A stretch of DNA of 64,000 bases from Bradyrhizobium sp. ORS 375 (GTDB lineage Bacteria > Pseudomonadota > Alphaproteobacteria > Rhizobiales > Xanthobacteraceae). Location: the NCBI RefSeq assembly GCF_000239775.1, contig NZ_CAFI01000105.1, positions 37,796 to 101,795 on the forward strand, read 5' to 3'. The notes beneath the pieces are model-generated. The model had not been told where the DNA came from. It did no database searches and was given only the letters and a program-made list of their open reading frames with translations. A program made the translations under genes and the position numbers. Positions 37,142-45,967 of this stretch are shown here, one piece after another (within the stretch, counting starts at the first letter, position 1; each line of letters begins with the position of its first letter).

Positions 37142-37461
37142 TGCCTGCCGCCCTCGTCAACGTCCCCCCCAAGGCCAGGCGCGGCGCGGTCATCGAGATC
37201 AAGACGCTGATGAGCCACGTCATGGAGCCCGGCTATCGCCACACCGCCGCCGGTGAGGTTGTGCCGCGCGACATCATCACGAGCTTCACCTGCAGGTTCA
37301 ACGGCGCCGAGATCTTCCGCGCCGATCTGTTCCCCGCGATCGCGGCCAATCCTTTCCTGTCGTTCTTCACCACGGCGAGCGAGAGCGGAAAATTCGAGTT
37401 CGAATGGATCGGCGACAACGGCTTCGTCGCGACGGCGTCGGCGGCGATCACGGTCGAATGA
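37141..37461 (+). CDS. soxZ: SoxZ, partner of the sulfur carrier
   Basis: A 106-residue protein without a signal sequence. PPKARRGAVIEIKTLMSHVMEPGYR is the SoxZ signature, and the rest is one Ig-like sheet. SoxZ normally travels through the Tat system bound to SoxY. The start ATG uses the last base of the soxY stop, and its own end overlaps soxA by four bases. Confidence 0.92.
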   Translation: MPAALVNVPPKARRGAVIEIKTLMSHVMEPGYRHTAAGEVVPRDIITSFTCRFNGAEIFRADLFPAIAANPFLSFFTTASESGKFEFEWIGDNGFVATASAAITVE

Positions 37462-38234
37462 GGCCTCAAGCGCTCCTCGCCGCGGCTCTGCTCGGCATGG
37501 CCCTGCCCGTGCTGGCCGGCGAGATCGCGCCCTCCGGCCGCCGCTCCGGCTATGACTTCATGTCGGCCGACAGCAAGGCGATGCAGGACGACGACACCGC
37601 CAATCCCGCGATGCTGTCGGTGCTTGAGGGCGAGACGCTGTGGACGACCAAGGCCGGCGCCGCCGACAAATCCTGCAGCGACTGCCACGGCGCCGTGGAT
37701 GTCAGCATGAAGGGCGTCGCGGCCCGCTACCCCGCCTTCAGTGCCGCGAGCGCCGCACCTGTCGATCTCGGCCAGCGCGTCAATCTCTGCCGCAGGCAGC
37801 ATCAGGAGGCCGATCCCTTCGCGCCGGAGAGTCGCGAGCTGCTGGCGCTGACCGCGCTGATCGCAAAGCAGTCGCGCGGGATGCCGATCACGGCCGGCGG
37901 CGACCCGCGCCTCGCCTCGTCAGTCGCGCGCGGCCGCGAGCTGTTTGTCCAGCGCCAGGGCCAGCTCAATCTCGCCTGCGCAAATTGCCACGACGACAAT
38001 TGGGACAAGCATCTCGCGGGCTCGGCGATCACGCAAGGACAGCCGACCGGCTATCCGATCTATCGCCTGGAATGGCAGGGCATGGGCTCGCTGCAGCGGC
38101 GCCTGCGCGGCTGCATGACAGGCATCCGCGCGCAGGCATTCGACTTCGACGCGCCCGACATGATCGCGCTCGAGCTCTACCTGATGTCGCGCGCGCATGG
38201 CATGACAATGGACGCGCCGGCGGTGCGGCCATGA
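37458..38234 (+). CDS. soxA: SoxA, dihaem cytochrome c (L-cysteine S-thiosulfotransferase subunit)
   Basis: A 258-residue exported protein: signal peptide (1-20), two haem-c motifs CSDCH (Cys73-His77) and CANCH (Cys174-His178), Cys111 in the first domain and the active-site persulfide Cys219 in RGCMTGIRA. This is the dihaem form of SoxA that forms SoxAX with the nearby SoxX. It is the last gene of the cluster; neither soxB nor soxCD follows. Confidence 0.92.
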   Translation: MRPQALLAAALLGMALPVLAGEIAPSGRRSGYDFMSADSKAMQDDDTANPAMLSVLEGETLWTTKAGAADKSCSDCHGAVDVSMKGVAARYPAFSAASAAPVDLGQRVNLCRRQHQEADPFAPESRELLALTALIAKQSRGMPITAGGDPRLASSVARGRELFVQRQGQLNLACANCHDDNWDKHLAGSAITQGQPTGYPIYRLEWQGMGSLQRRLRGCMTGIRAQAFDFDAPDMIALELYLMSRAHGMTMDAPAVRP

Positions 38235-38315
38235 GCGATCAAGCCCCACGCGCGGTCATGTGAGTGACCGTCATGCCCGGACTTGACGGCCGAGAGACCT
38301 TCGGCCCCAAGATCC

Positions 38316-39274
38316 TCACGCCCGCTTGTTCCGCCCCTTCCTTGCCCGCACCGCCACCCGGTCGATCGCAGCCGCGGGTCCCTCGGAGGCCTGCTTCATC
38401 AGCGGATCGGCGGCGATGAAGTCGATGAAGGTGCGGACCTTCGCTGAAAGATATTTGCGACTGGGGTAGACGGCCATCAGCGGCGCCTTGATGGTCATCA
38501 CGTCCGGCAGCACCGTCTCAAGCCGGCCGCTCGCGAGATCATCCGCCATCAGCCAGCGCGGCAGCACCGCCATGCCATCCCGGCGACTGCGGCGTGGTGC
38601 AGGATCGTCTCATTGCCACTGACCAGCACGTCGTTGAACGACAATGTCACATCGCGCTGATCGCTCTGCACGATGATCGCCTTGGCCGGATACAGCGAAT
38701 ATTTGAGAAATGCATGGCCGTCGAGCTCGGCCAACGTGGCCGGCCGCCCTGCGGCGGCGAGATAGCTCGGCGCGGCGACGAGCTGCATCAGGACCGGCGG
38801 CAAGGCACGCGCGATCAATCCGTCCCCTGGGGCTGCGGAAACCCGCAGCGCGAGGTCGAAGCCCTCCTCCACGAGATTGACGAGGCGACCGCTGAGATCG
38901 AGGTCGAGCACCACGTCCGGATGGCGCGCGTGATAGGCTGCGAGCATGCCGGCAAACAGCGGATTGGCGAACCACACCGGCGCGCTCACCTTCAACGTGC
39001 CGCGCGGAATCACCGTGGCTTTGCTGACGACCGCCTCGGCCTCGTCGAGCTGATCGAGCATCGGACGCACCTGGTCGAAATACACCTGCCCCGCCTCGGT
39101 CACGCCGACCCGCCGGCTGGTGCGGTTGAGCAATCGGGTCGACAGCCGCTGCTCCAACTGCATGACATGCTTGGAGGCCATCGCGGGCGACAGGCCCAGG
39201 CGGTCGGCCGCCGCGACGAAGCTTTTGAGCTCCGCCACCAGGCAGAACACCCGAATACTGACCAGCGTATCCAT
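38316..39274 (-). pseudogene. LysR-family regulator interrupted by a frameshift
   Basis: Two frames together make one LysR protein of about 318 residues. The N-terminal HTH is SFVAAADRLGLSPAMASKHVMQLE and the effector domain follows. At 38574-38576 one base is missing: the minus strand reads ATGGCATGGCG where ATGGGCATGGCG would continue into MAVLPRWLMADDLASG. The downstream 85 codons stay well formed, so the break is recent or a sequencing error. It is divergent from the DoxX gene 100 bp away, the usual place for a LysR regulator of it. Confidence 0.85.
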
Positions 39275-39374
39275 TATCAACCCGGGAGAAATGATGCTTC
39301 AACAATGAGCATAATGATCAAACCAGAAGAAATTCTCAATGTCGGTCCGAGATTTCAATCCTGGAGACCTCCTG

Positions 39375-39806
39375 ATGTCCGCGACCACGACGAACGACCT
39401 CCCGCTCCAACCCTCCCTCGCTCTGCGCATCGGCCTGTGGACGGCCCAAGTCCTGGTGTTTGCCATGTTCACCTTCTCCGGCGTCATGAAGACGTTCACG
39501 CCGATCAAGGACCTGGCGCCGATGATGCCCTGGGCCGGGGAATATTCAGTCGGCTTCGTCCGAACCATTGGTCTGATCGATCTCGCCGGCGGCCTCGGCA
39601 TTCTCCTGCCGTCGTTGACCCGGATCATGCCGCGCCTCACCGTGCTGGCCGCGCTCGGCTGCGCCACGCTGCAGGTGTTCGCCTTCGTCTTCCACATCTC
39701 GCGCGGCGAAGGCGCGGTGACGCCGCTCAACATCCTGCTGCTGGCGCTGTCGCTGTTCGTGCTGTGGGGCCGGAACGGCAAGGCGCCGATCGCGCCGCGC
39801 GGCTGA
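39375..39806 (+). CDS. DoxX-like membrane protein
   Basis: A 143-residue protein with four transmembrane helices (about 20-40, 58-78, 85-107, 112-130), including VFAMFTFSGVMKTF and the IDLAGGLGILLP segment typical of the DoxX-like/DUF4267 group. The family has been linked to thiosulfate:quinone oxidoreductase in archaea and to redox stress elsewhere; the bacterial role is unclear. GGAG eight bases before the ATG sets the start. The adjacent broken LysR gene is its likely regulator. Confidence 0.82.
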   Translation: MSATTTNDLPLQPSLALRIGLWTAQVLVFAMFTFSGVMKTFTPIKDLAPMMPWAGEYSVGFVRTIGLIDLAGGLGILLPSLTRIMPRLTVLAALGCATLQVFAFVFHISRGEGAVTPLNILLLALSLFVLWGRNGKAPIAPRG

Positions 39807-39833
39807 TCTCACCGCTGCCGGTGCCTTACCAAC

Positions 39834-39971
39834 GTCATTCCGGGGCAAGGCCGACAGGCCTTGAACCCGGAATCCCGATGTTGTCTTGCGGCGGTTTTCA
39901 TCAGCTCGAGATTCCCGGTTCAATCGCCAACACGCCGCCGCTTCGCGACGGCATGCTGCCCCGGGATGACG
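39834..39971. repeat. Short inverted-terminus repeat element
   Basis: The ends CGTCATTCCGGGGCA and TGCCCCGGGATGACG are inverted with one mismatch, matching the termini of the two elements near 30.1-30.6 kb. The interior differs. No coding frame is credible. Confidence 0.65.
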
Positions 39972-40006
39972 ACAAAGGCTCTACCAGTCGTCGAAGCGCA
40001 TCCGTC

Positions 40007-41662
40007 CTACTCCGCCGGCGCCGCGTGCATGTCGGCATGCGGCACGTAGCTCTCGGACATGCCGAGCCGCCCCAGCCAGAACAGCCCGCCCGCGACCACG
40101 ACATAGGCCAGCGCCACCGCCGGCGTGACGCCGAAGCCGCCGCCGATGCCGACGGCCTCGCCGTGCATGAAGCCGAAATAGGTCATCACAGCCCCGGCCA
40201 GCGCGAACGCCGACGCCTTGGTGAAGTCGCGCTCGATCACGAACACGCCGATCGCGCCGAGCACGAGGCCGGCGAGGATCGAGCCGCCGCCCATCACCTC
40301 GAGTCCGTGATACAGCACGCCCTGCTGCGGCAGCGCCGCGATCGCCGCCGTCTTCACCGCATCCACCTTGTCGGCCGCCAGCCCGCCGACGCTCTGCGCC
40401 GCCGTCACCGTGGACGCCAGCATGGTGTCGATCTGCAGCTTGGCCCAGGCGGCGAGATGCGGCGTGAAGGCGAGCACGATCGCCGGCGCATGCTTGACCG
40501 GCGTGGTCTGGAACGCCTGCGCGCCGATCAGCATGCCGATGTAGAGCAGGATCGGCGAGATCGCGACCACCGGCACCAGCGCCAGCAGCACCGAGATGAT
40601 GCCGAGCCAGGACAGCACGATCACCATCAGGCCGGTCGCCGCGGAATAGCCGATGCGGCCGCCCATCGCCTTCCAGCCGGGATGGCCGATATAGACCGCG
40701 TTGATGAACGGGTTGCCCATCATGCAGCCGATCAGGCTGACGACGCCGTCGGCCGTCAGCACCCGCGTGGTCGGATATTCGTCGCCCGCGGCCTCCGCGC
40801 TCTCGACGTTGTCCATGGCCTCGACGAGGTCGTAGATGCCGAACGGGATCGCGGTCACCAGGATGATCCCGAGATATTCGAAGCCGGAGAACACCGTGCC
40901 GAACGCCGGCAGCGGCACCGAGAAGCCGAAGCTCGCGAAGGCATCACCGACGCCCTTCACGCTGAGACCGCCGAGCCCGAGGCCGAACAGGTTCGAGCCC
41001 CACGCGATGATCATGCCGACTGCGATCGCGACCAGGCCCGCCGGCAGGCCCTTCGGATACTTCACGCCGCCGAACCAGCTCACGAGGATGATCGCGAAGC
41101 ACACGAGCCCGATCTGCGGCGTCATGTACATCTCCAGCGCCGGCCGCATCGAGATGAAGGTGACGGAGACGCCGGCGAGCGTGCCGAGCAGCGCCGCCCG
41201 CGGCGTGATCTTGCGGATATAGGGCGCGATGAAGCCGCCGATCATCAGGATGAAGCTCTGGAAGAACACCCAGACGAGGCCGGCCGACCAGCCCTTCAAG
41301 GGATCGCCGGTCTTCAAGGTGATCGGCAGCATGATCACGAAGGTGACGATGAACATGTGCGGCACGCTGACGCCGGATGGCAGCGCGCAGACGTCGCTGC
41401 GTCCGGTCTTCTGCGCCAGCCGATAGGCGAGGAACGCGTAGTACAGCGTCGACAGGCACATCATCAGGCCGAGCGCCGGCAGGATGCGGCCGAACACCAG
41501 GCTGTCCGGCATCTTCAGCACGAAGCGCAACAGCCCGGTGAGGACGAGCATGTTGACGAGGATGTTGGTGCCGAAACCGAAGAACGCGTTCCAGTCGCCG
41601 GGTGTCCAGAGCACCGGCTTGAAATCCGCCTTGACCGAGCTTGCCGTCCCGCTTCCGCTCAT
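40007..41662 (-). CDS. NCS2-type (xanthine/uracil family) permease
   Basis: A 551-residue membrane protein with about fourteen hydrophobic segments. The start FKPVLWTPGDWNAFFGFGTNILVNM and the broken helix FGIYDLVEAMDNVESAEAAGDEYPTTRVL resemble putative nucleobase permeases near the AzgA branch. The C-terminal half has a final helix cluster including FMHGEAVGIGGGFG. It lies 72 bp after a biuret-hydrolase-like gene on the same strand, so it may import the amide or triazine substrate of that enzyme. No experimental substrate is implied. Confidence 0.8.
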   Translation of the reverse strand: MSGSGTASSVKADFKPVLWTPGDWNAFFGFGTNILVNMLVLTGLLRFVLKMPDSLVFGRILPALGLMMCLSTLYYAFLAYRLAQKTGRSDVCALPSGVSVPHMFIVTFVIMLPITLKTGDPLKGWSAGLVWVFFQSFILMIGGFIAPYIRKITPRAALLGTLAGVSVTFISMRPALEMYMTPQIGLVCFAIILVSWFGGVKYPKGLPAGLVAIAVGMIIAWGSNLFGLGLGGLSVKGVGDAFASFGFSVPLPAFGTVFSGFEYLGIILVTAIPFGIYDLVEAMDNVESAEAAGDEYPTTRVLTADGVVSLIGCMMGNPFINAVYIGHPGWKAMGGRIGYSAATGLMVIVLSWLGIISVLLALVPVVAISPILLYIGMLIGAQAFQTTPVKHAPAIVLAFTPHLAAWAKLQIDTMLASTVTAAQSVGGLAADKVDAVKTAAIAALPQQGVLYHGLEVMGGGSILAGLVLGAIGVFVIERDFTKASAFALAGAVMTYFGFMHGEAVGIGGGFGVTPAVALAYVVVAGGLFWLGRLGMSESYVPHADMHAAPAE

Positions 41663-41734
41663 CGCCTTGCTCCCCTGTTGTCTGCAGCGACTACATGATC
41701 GAACTCATCCGTCTCAGATCTCTCAGCCCGTCTT

Positions 41735-42421
41735 TCAGCTTATTGCCTTGAGAACCGCGGCCGACTCGGCGACCCAGCCGAAGATGCCGCCCTGGGCCTT
41801 GATCATCTTCAGGCCCATCTCGTGGAATTCCGGAAAGTAGGAGGCGCAGCCGTCGGAGATGACGACGCAGCGATAGCCGCGGTCATTGGCCTCGCGCACG
41901 GTGGTGTTCACGCAGACCTCGGTGGTGACGCCGCACACCAGCAGGTTGTCGATGCCGTGATGCGTCAACACGTCCCCCATCTCGGTCGCGTAGAACGCGC
42001 CCTTCCCCGGCTTGTCGATCACCACCTCGCCGTCCGTGGGATAGAGCGCGGGAATGATGTCGTGCCCTGCCTCGCCGCGAATGAGGATGCGGCCCATCGG
42101 CCCGGGATCGCCGATGCGAAGCGACGGCGCGCCGCGTTCGACCTTGGCCGGCGGGGCGTCGGACAGATCCGGCTCATGGCCTTCCCGCGTATGGATCACC
42201 AGCATGCCGCTCTTGCGCGCCGCCGCCAGCACATTGGCGATCGGCTGCACTGCGCGCGCGAGCTGCGAAACGTCGTTGCCCAGCGTCTCGCCGAACCCAC
42301 CGGGCTCCATGAAGTCGCGCTGCATGTCGATGATGACGAGCGCGGTCCTCGACAGATCGAGCGCGATCGGCTCCGGCTCGGCGATGATCGTTGCGGTTGC
42401 CGATGCAGATGAGTTCGCCAT
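41735..42421 (-). CDS. Cysteine hydrolase, biuret-amidohydrolase-like
   Basis: A 228-residue isochorismatase-fold amidase. The catalytic triad is Asp32 (VIIDMQRDF), Lys137 (DKPGKGAF) and Cys170 ([15 protein letters not shown]). [12 protein letters not shown] and [14 protein letters not shown] closely follow what I remember of Rhizobium biuret hydrolase, which turns biuret into allophanate and ammonia. Ureidoacrylate amidase (RutB) is the main alternative. It is first in a two-gene unit with the NCS2 permease. A palindromic site lies 60 bp upstream. Confidence 0.85.
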   Translation of the reverse strand: MANSSASATATIIAEPEPIALDLSRTALVIIDMQRDFMEPGGFGETLGNDVSQLARAVQPIANVLAAARKSGMLVIHTREGHEPDLSDAPPAKVERGAPSLRIGDPGPMGRILIRGEAGHDIIPALYPTDGEVVIDKPGKGAFYATEMGDVLTHHGIDNLLVCGVTTEVCVNTTVREANDRGYRCVVISDGCASYFPEFHEMGLKMIKAQGGIFGWVAESAAVLKAIS

Positions 42422-42480
42422 GTCAGCCGCCTGCCTTCCCCGCGAGAATACGTCGCAGACAACGAAGCAAGCGGTGTGCC

Positions 42481-42492
42481 ATTGTGTACAAT
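42481..42492 (-). promoter_or_regulatory. GntR-like operator candidate before the amidase gene
   Basis: ATTGT-GT-ACAAT is a perfect short palindrome resembling ATTGTATACAAT sites of FadR/VanR-type GntR repressors. It lies 60 bp upstream of the amidase ATG. Confidence 0.4.
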
Positions 42493-42723
42493 TGGGAAGA
42501 CGGCAACGGCGATTGCGAAGTACGAACTAATTCAACAGGTTGGTGAGATCGCCGAAGCTGCCCGCTTGCTGAGCAGGCGCATTTGGCGCGAAGTCAGCCC
42601 ATTTCGTGAGCGGTCATTGCATGCAACGATCACCTTGATGCAACTCTGTGCGGCAAGAAACGGACTGAGCGGGACTTCGTACGATGCCGGAGGTACGACC
42701 ACCAATCGCGCCAATTCAAAGGT

Positions 42724-42845
42724 GTCGTCCCGGGCTTGACCCGGGACCCATAACCACCGGCTCCTCTTTGACGCACAGACGTCGACCAGCTCGCTCTCAC
42801 CACTCCCGCCGCGGCGTATGGGTCCCGGGTCAAGTCCGGGACGAC
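42724..42845. repeat. Inverted repeat, GTCGTCCCGGG family, copy A
   Basis: 29-bp arms (42724-42752 and 42817-42845), with GTCGTCCCGGG outermost and one mismatch, enclose 64 bp. It belongs to the gene-free 42422-43796 interval. A second element with the same GTCGTCCCGG terminus lies about 0.75 kb on. Confidence 0.75.
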
Positions 42846-42929
42846 GGCGGAGGGCGACGCGACACCTTCCGATAAAAATAATCTACTTGCTATTTTTCAG
42901 AATCAGTGATTATCTCCGCGCATCCTGCC

Positions 42930-43550
42930 TCAAGCAGAAGGGGCGTAGCGCGCGATCGTCACGACACGCGAGGCGGGGATGCGGTGGCCGCGAGAGATCG
43001 CAGCGTCCCTCGGCAACGAGGGCGCGGACGAACGATTGCTCGCGGACGTGAAGTCGCAGCGTCCTGACACCCCGATGCTGGTGTCCCCCGCGCGATGCGC
43101 AAGCATTGTCGCGCCATGGTGGCCAACAAGCCCGGCGCACCAGGGAGACTGCGTATAAGCGTGAAGACCACCGCGCAGGGAATGCCGGCGTGTTCCGGCT
43201 TTGCCTGTGGTACCTGCCGCCTGCATTTTTGTTAGCAGGCGGGCCATGGGTGAGGCTGTCACCCGGCATTCCCTGCGCCCTCTGCATGTTGCGAGGCGCG
43301 AACTGAGAACAGGACTCGGGCGAAAGCCGCCGCGAGAACGCGCCCTCATGTCGATCGCTGTTTGATACGTAAATCCCACTTCGAGCAACGCTGCCGTAGG
43401 GTGGGCAAAGCAGCCGCCCGCAGGGCGGTCGCGTGCCCACCATGCATCCGCATGCCCGGTGAGAGTGGTGGGCACGGCGCGCGCTGGAACGGAGCAAACA
43501 ACGCAGAGACCGGCGCGCCTTTGCCACCCTCCGGACTACCAACTGATACT
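42930..43550. repeat. Probable dispersed non-coding repeat block
   Basis: A gene-free block with long open frames on several strands at once, all Arg/Ser/Pro-rich and without domain character. It contains GTAGGGTGGGCAAAG paired with GCGTGCCCACCAT, and a TTTTTGTTAGCAGGCGG stretch. I recall near-identical sequence annotated as many unrelated hypothetical proteins in Bradyrhizobium genomes, which suggests a multi-copy element, but I could not search. I see no tRNA-like or transposase content. Confidence 0.45.
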
Positions 43551-43590
43551 CTGCTTACCATATGGAGCAGTGAATCGCCTCACCACAACT

Positions 43591-43741
43591 GTCGTCCCGG
43601 ACAAGCCGCGACACGCGCAGCGCGGCGTGGCGCCGATCCGGGACCCATACTCCGCGGCGGTCGTGTTTGGCAAAAAGCCAATGGCGAGCCTGCCTCAAAC
43701 CGCTCCCTGGGGATATGGGTCCCCACTTTCGCGGGGACGAC
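43591..43741. repeat. Inverted repeat, GTCGTCCCGG family, copy B
   Basis: It begins GTCGTCCCGGACAAGCC and ends GGTCCCCACTTTCGCGG followed by GGACGAC, so only the outer bases pair perfectly. Same terminal motif as copy A. It stands between the repeat block and the convergent end of the protease gene. Confidence 0.55.
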
Positions 43742-43796
43742 AGCGGTGGTCGTGGCGACAGCTCGGCGTCGCACAACACTCGACGTGCGACAACGA

Positions 43797-44828
43797 TCAC
43801 GACGTCTGCCTCGCCGGCTTGCGCTCCACCGGGTGGATGTCGATGCCACGCAATCGTCCCAGCCGCAGCACGTCCATCGCCACCGTGCGGCCGATGCGGT
43901 CGCGGTCGAGCACGCGGATGAGATCGTCGACGCCGTTGATGTCGACGCCGTCGAGCTTGATCACGACGTCGCCCGGCAGCAGGCCGGCGCGCGCTGCCGG
44001 GCCGTCCGGCTCGATCTGCATCAGCAGCGCGCCCATCTTGTTCTCGACGCCGGCGAGAACGGCGTGGCGCCGCGGCACCGGCGCGGTCTGGCCGGAGACG
44101 CCGATATAGGCGCGGCGGACATAGCCGTGACGGATGATCTCCGACAGCACGAACTGCGCGGTGTTGCTGGCGACCGCGAAGCAGATGCCCTGCGCGCCCT
44201 GAATGATCGCCGTGTTGATGCCGATCACCTCGGCAGCCGACGACACCAGCGCGCCGCCGGAATTGCCGGGGTTGAGCGCCGCATCGGTCTGGATGACGTC
44301 CTCGATCATCCGGCCCGAGACCGAGCGGATCGAGCGGCCCAGTGCCGAGACGACACCGGCCGTCACCGTCGACTCGAAGCCGAGCGGATTGCCGATCGCG
44401 ACCACCAGTTGGCCGCGCCGCAGGCTCTTGGAATTGCCGAGCGACGCGTAGCGCAGGTCGCGCGCGTGATTGGCGCGCAGCAATGCGAGATCGGTGTCGG
44501 GATCGACGCCGAGCACCTGCGCGTCGGTGACGACACCCTCGACGTCGCGCAGCCGGATGTCCCTGGAGCTTCCGACCACATGGCTGTTGGTCAGCACGAG
44601 CCCATCCGGCGAGATCACGATGCCCGAGCCGAGCCCGCCGCGCTCGGCGCGGGAGCCGGCTTTCGGGCCGGTCTCGACGCGGACGACCGCCGGGCCGACG
44701 CGATCGGTCACGTCGATGACCGCATTGGAGTAGGCATCGAGCAGCGCCCGGTCGTCGCGTCCGACGGCAGGAGACGCTTGCGCCGGCGACAGGGCGTCGC
44801 CGGCGACATCGGAAGTGAAATCCAACAT
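43797..44828 (-). CDS. HtrA/DegP-like serine protease with PDZ, no signal peptide
   Basis: A 343-residue S1C protease. The trypsin-like domain (about 35-230) has the triad His83 (TNSHVVG), Asp113 (DTDLALL) and Ser190 (NPGNSGGALV). A single PDZ domain (about 240-335) includes GALLMQIEPDGPAARAGLLPGDVVI. Unlike DegP/DegQ/DegS there is no signal peptide or membrane anchor at MLDFTSDVAGDALSP, so it may act in the cytoplasm. It is divergent from the nuclease gene 151 bp away. Confidence 0.88.
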   Translation of the reverse strand: MLDFTSDVAGDALSPAQASPAVGRDDRALLDAYSNAVIDVTDRVGPAVVRVETGPKAGSRAERGGLGSGIVISPDGLVLTNSHVVGSSRDIRLRDVEGVVTDAQVLGVDPDTDLALLRANHARDLRYASLGNSKSLRRGQLVVAIGNPLGFESTVTAGVVSALGRSIRSVSGRMIEDVIQTDAALNPGNSGGALVSSAAEVIGINTAIIQGAQGICFAVASNTAQFVLSEIIRHGYVRRAYIGVSGQTAPVPRRHAVLAGVENKMGALLMQIEPDGPAARAGLLPGDVVIKLDGVDINGVDDLIRVLDRDRIGRTVAMDVLRLGRLRGIDIHPVERKPARQTS

Positions 44829-44979
44829 GACGTAATTCCTTTGTAACGTCAGATGGGTAGCTGATCGCCCCGACGCAAGTCGGCCGCTCGCAGCGAACCC
44901 GGCGGCCCTTGGCGAGACTCATGGTCGATGTGATAGGACTTCAATCGGGTATTTCATGAATGTGATTGCGGGAGGACGC

Positions 44980-45750
44980 ATGCGGCTGCGAGACCGGCTG
45001 TTGGCATTGTGCGGGGCCATCATGATGGGAGCCGGCATGGCCGGCGATGCGCTGGCCGCGACCGCGACGGTGCGCAGCGGCGACACCATCCAGCTCGGCG
45101 ACACGGTGTTCCGGCTCGACGGCATCGATGCGCCGGAGGTCGACCAGCTGTGCATCGACGATCACGCCGATCCCTGGAGCTGCGGCGTCGAGGCGCGCGA
45201 GCAATTGACCAGGCTGATCGGCGGCCGCGCGGTGCGCTGTGAGGATCTCGGCCCGGACAAGCCGCTCAAGACCCGCAGGATCGGCCTGTGCGCCGTCGAT
45301 GGCGACAAGCTCAGCCTCAACCAGCAGCTGGCGCGTGCCGGCTTCGCGATCAGCGCCGAGCCGGCCGCGAAGGCGCGCGTGAAGGATGACGTTGCGGCCG
45401 CCAAGGATGCGGCGCGCGGGCTGTGGAAGGGATGCTTCATCGCCCCGAGCGAGTTCCGCAGCGACAAGAAGGACGGCGCCCTGCTCGGCGCCGCCTGTCG
45501 CGCCGACCGCGACCCCGAAATCCGCGCCGTGCTGTTTCCGGAGGCGCCGAGCGCCCCGCCCGGCTGCACCATCAAGGGCAAGTTCGCCGTCCGCGCCCGC
45601 GTCACCGGCAACATCGGCATCTATCATCTGCAGGGCTGCCCGAGCTATCCGGCGACCACCGAGCCCGACCGCTGGTTCTGCTCCGAGGACGACGCCAAAG
45701 CCTCCGGCTTCCGCCGCGCCTTCAACTGCCGGGCGGCGAAGGGGAAGTGA
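44980..45750 (+). CDS. Secreted staphylococcal-nuclease-like protein
   Basis: A 256-residue protein with a signal peptide (LLALCGAIMMGAGMAGDALA) and an SNase-like OB fold (about 27-160) starting SGDTIQLGDTVFRLDGIDAPE. It is Cys-rich throughout (about ten cysteines after cleavage), and the C-terminal domain holds CTIKGKF ... GIYHLQGCPSYPATTEPDRWFCSEDDA, a module often fused to SNases. The triad residues of staphylococcal nuclease are only partly conserved, so activity is uncertain. GGAGG four bases before the ATG sets the start; an ATG eight codons upstream lacks a ribosome site. Confidence 0.82.
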   Translation: MRLRDRLLALCGAIMMGAGMAGDALAATATVRSGDTIQLGDTVFRLDGIDAPEVDQLCIDDHADPWSCGVEAREQLTRLIGGRAVRCEDLGPDKPLKTRRIGLCAVDGDKLSLNQQLARAGFAISAEPAAKARVKDDVAAAKDAARGLWKGCFIAPSEFRSDKKDGALLGAACRADRDPEIRAVLFPEAPSAPPGCTIKGKFAVRARVTGNIGIYHLQGCPSYPATTEPDRWFCSEDDAKASGFRRAFNCRAAKGK

Positions 45751-45813
45751 AGCTGAACGGCGGCCGGCGCGTGATACGACGCCTCCTTGGAGCCATCCAG
45801 AACCTTTCCTGAG

Positions 45814-45911
45814 CCCCTGGATCGCTTCGCTGCGCTCGCGATGACGGGTGTGGTGGGGACCGCGCGCTCAACAAGCTCCGTCATCGCGAGCGCAGCGAAG
45901 CGATCCAGGGG
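45814..45911. repeat. Perfect 34-bp inverted repeat
   Basis: Arms 45814-45847 and 45878-45911 are exact reverse complements (outer CCCCTGGATCGC, inner CGCGATGACGG) around a 30-base loop. It lies between the convergent nuclease and cyoD genes and may serve as a bidirectional terminator. From memory, the ATCGCTTCGCTGCGCTCGCGATGACGG wording is frequent in Bradyrhizobium intergenic DNA. Confidence 0.85.
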
Positions 45912-45967
45912 CCGAAGGAAAGACTGCCAGTTGGCTCCTGGGGACAACGGCCTGAAGAAGCGCCATC

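Noticed and set aside
38594-41698. A plus-strand open frame of over 1000 codons
   Set aside because: It is antisense to the LysR gene and NCS2 permease, crosses the DoxX gene, and translates to Arg/His/Asp-rich sequence without domains; a product of GC-rich codon bias.
42910-43542. Minus-strand frames of 181-210 codons in the repeat block
   Set aside because: Several overlapping frames are open at once, none has domain character, and the sequence looks like a multicopy intergenic element.
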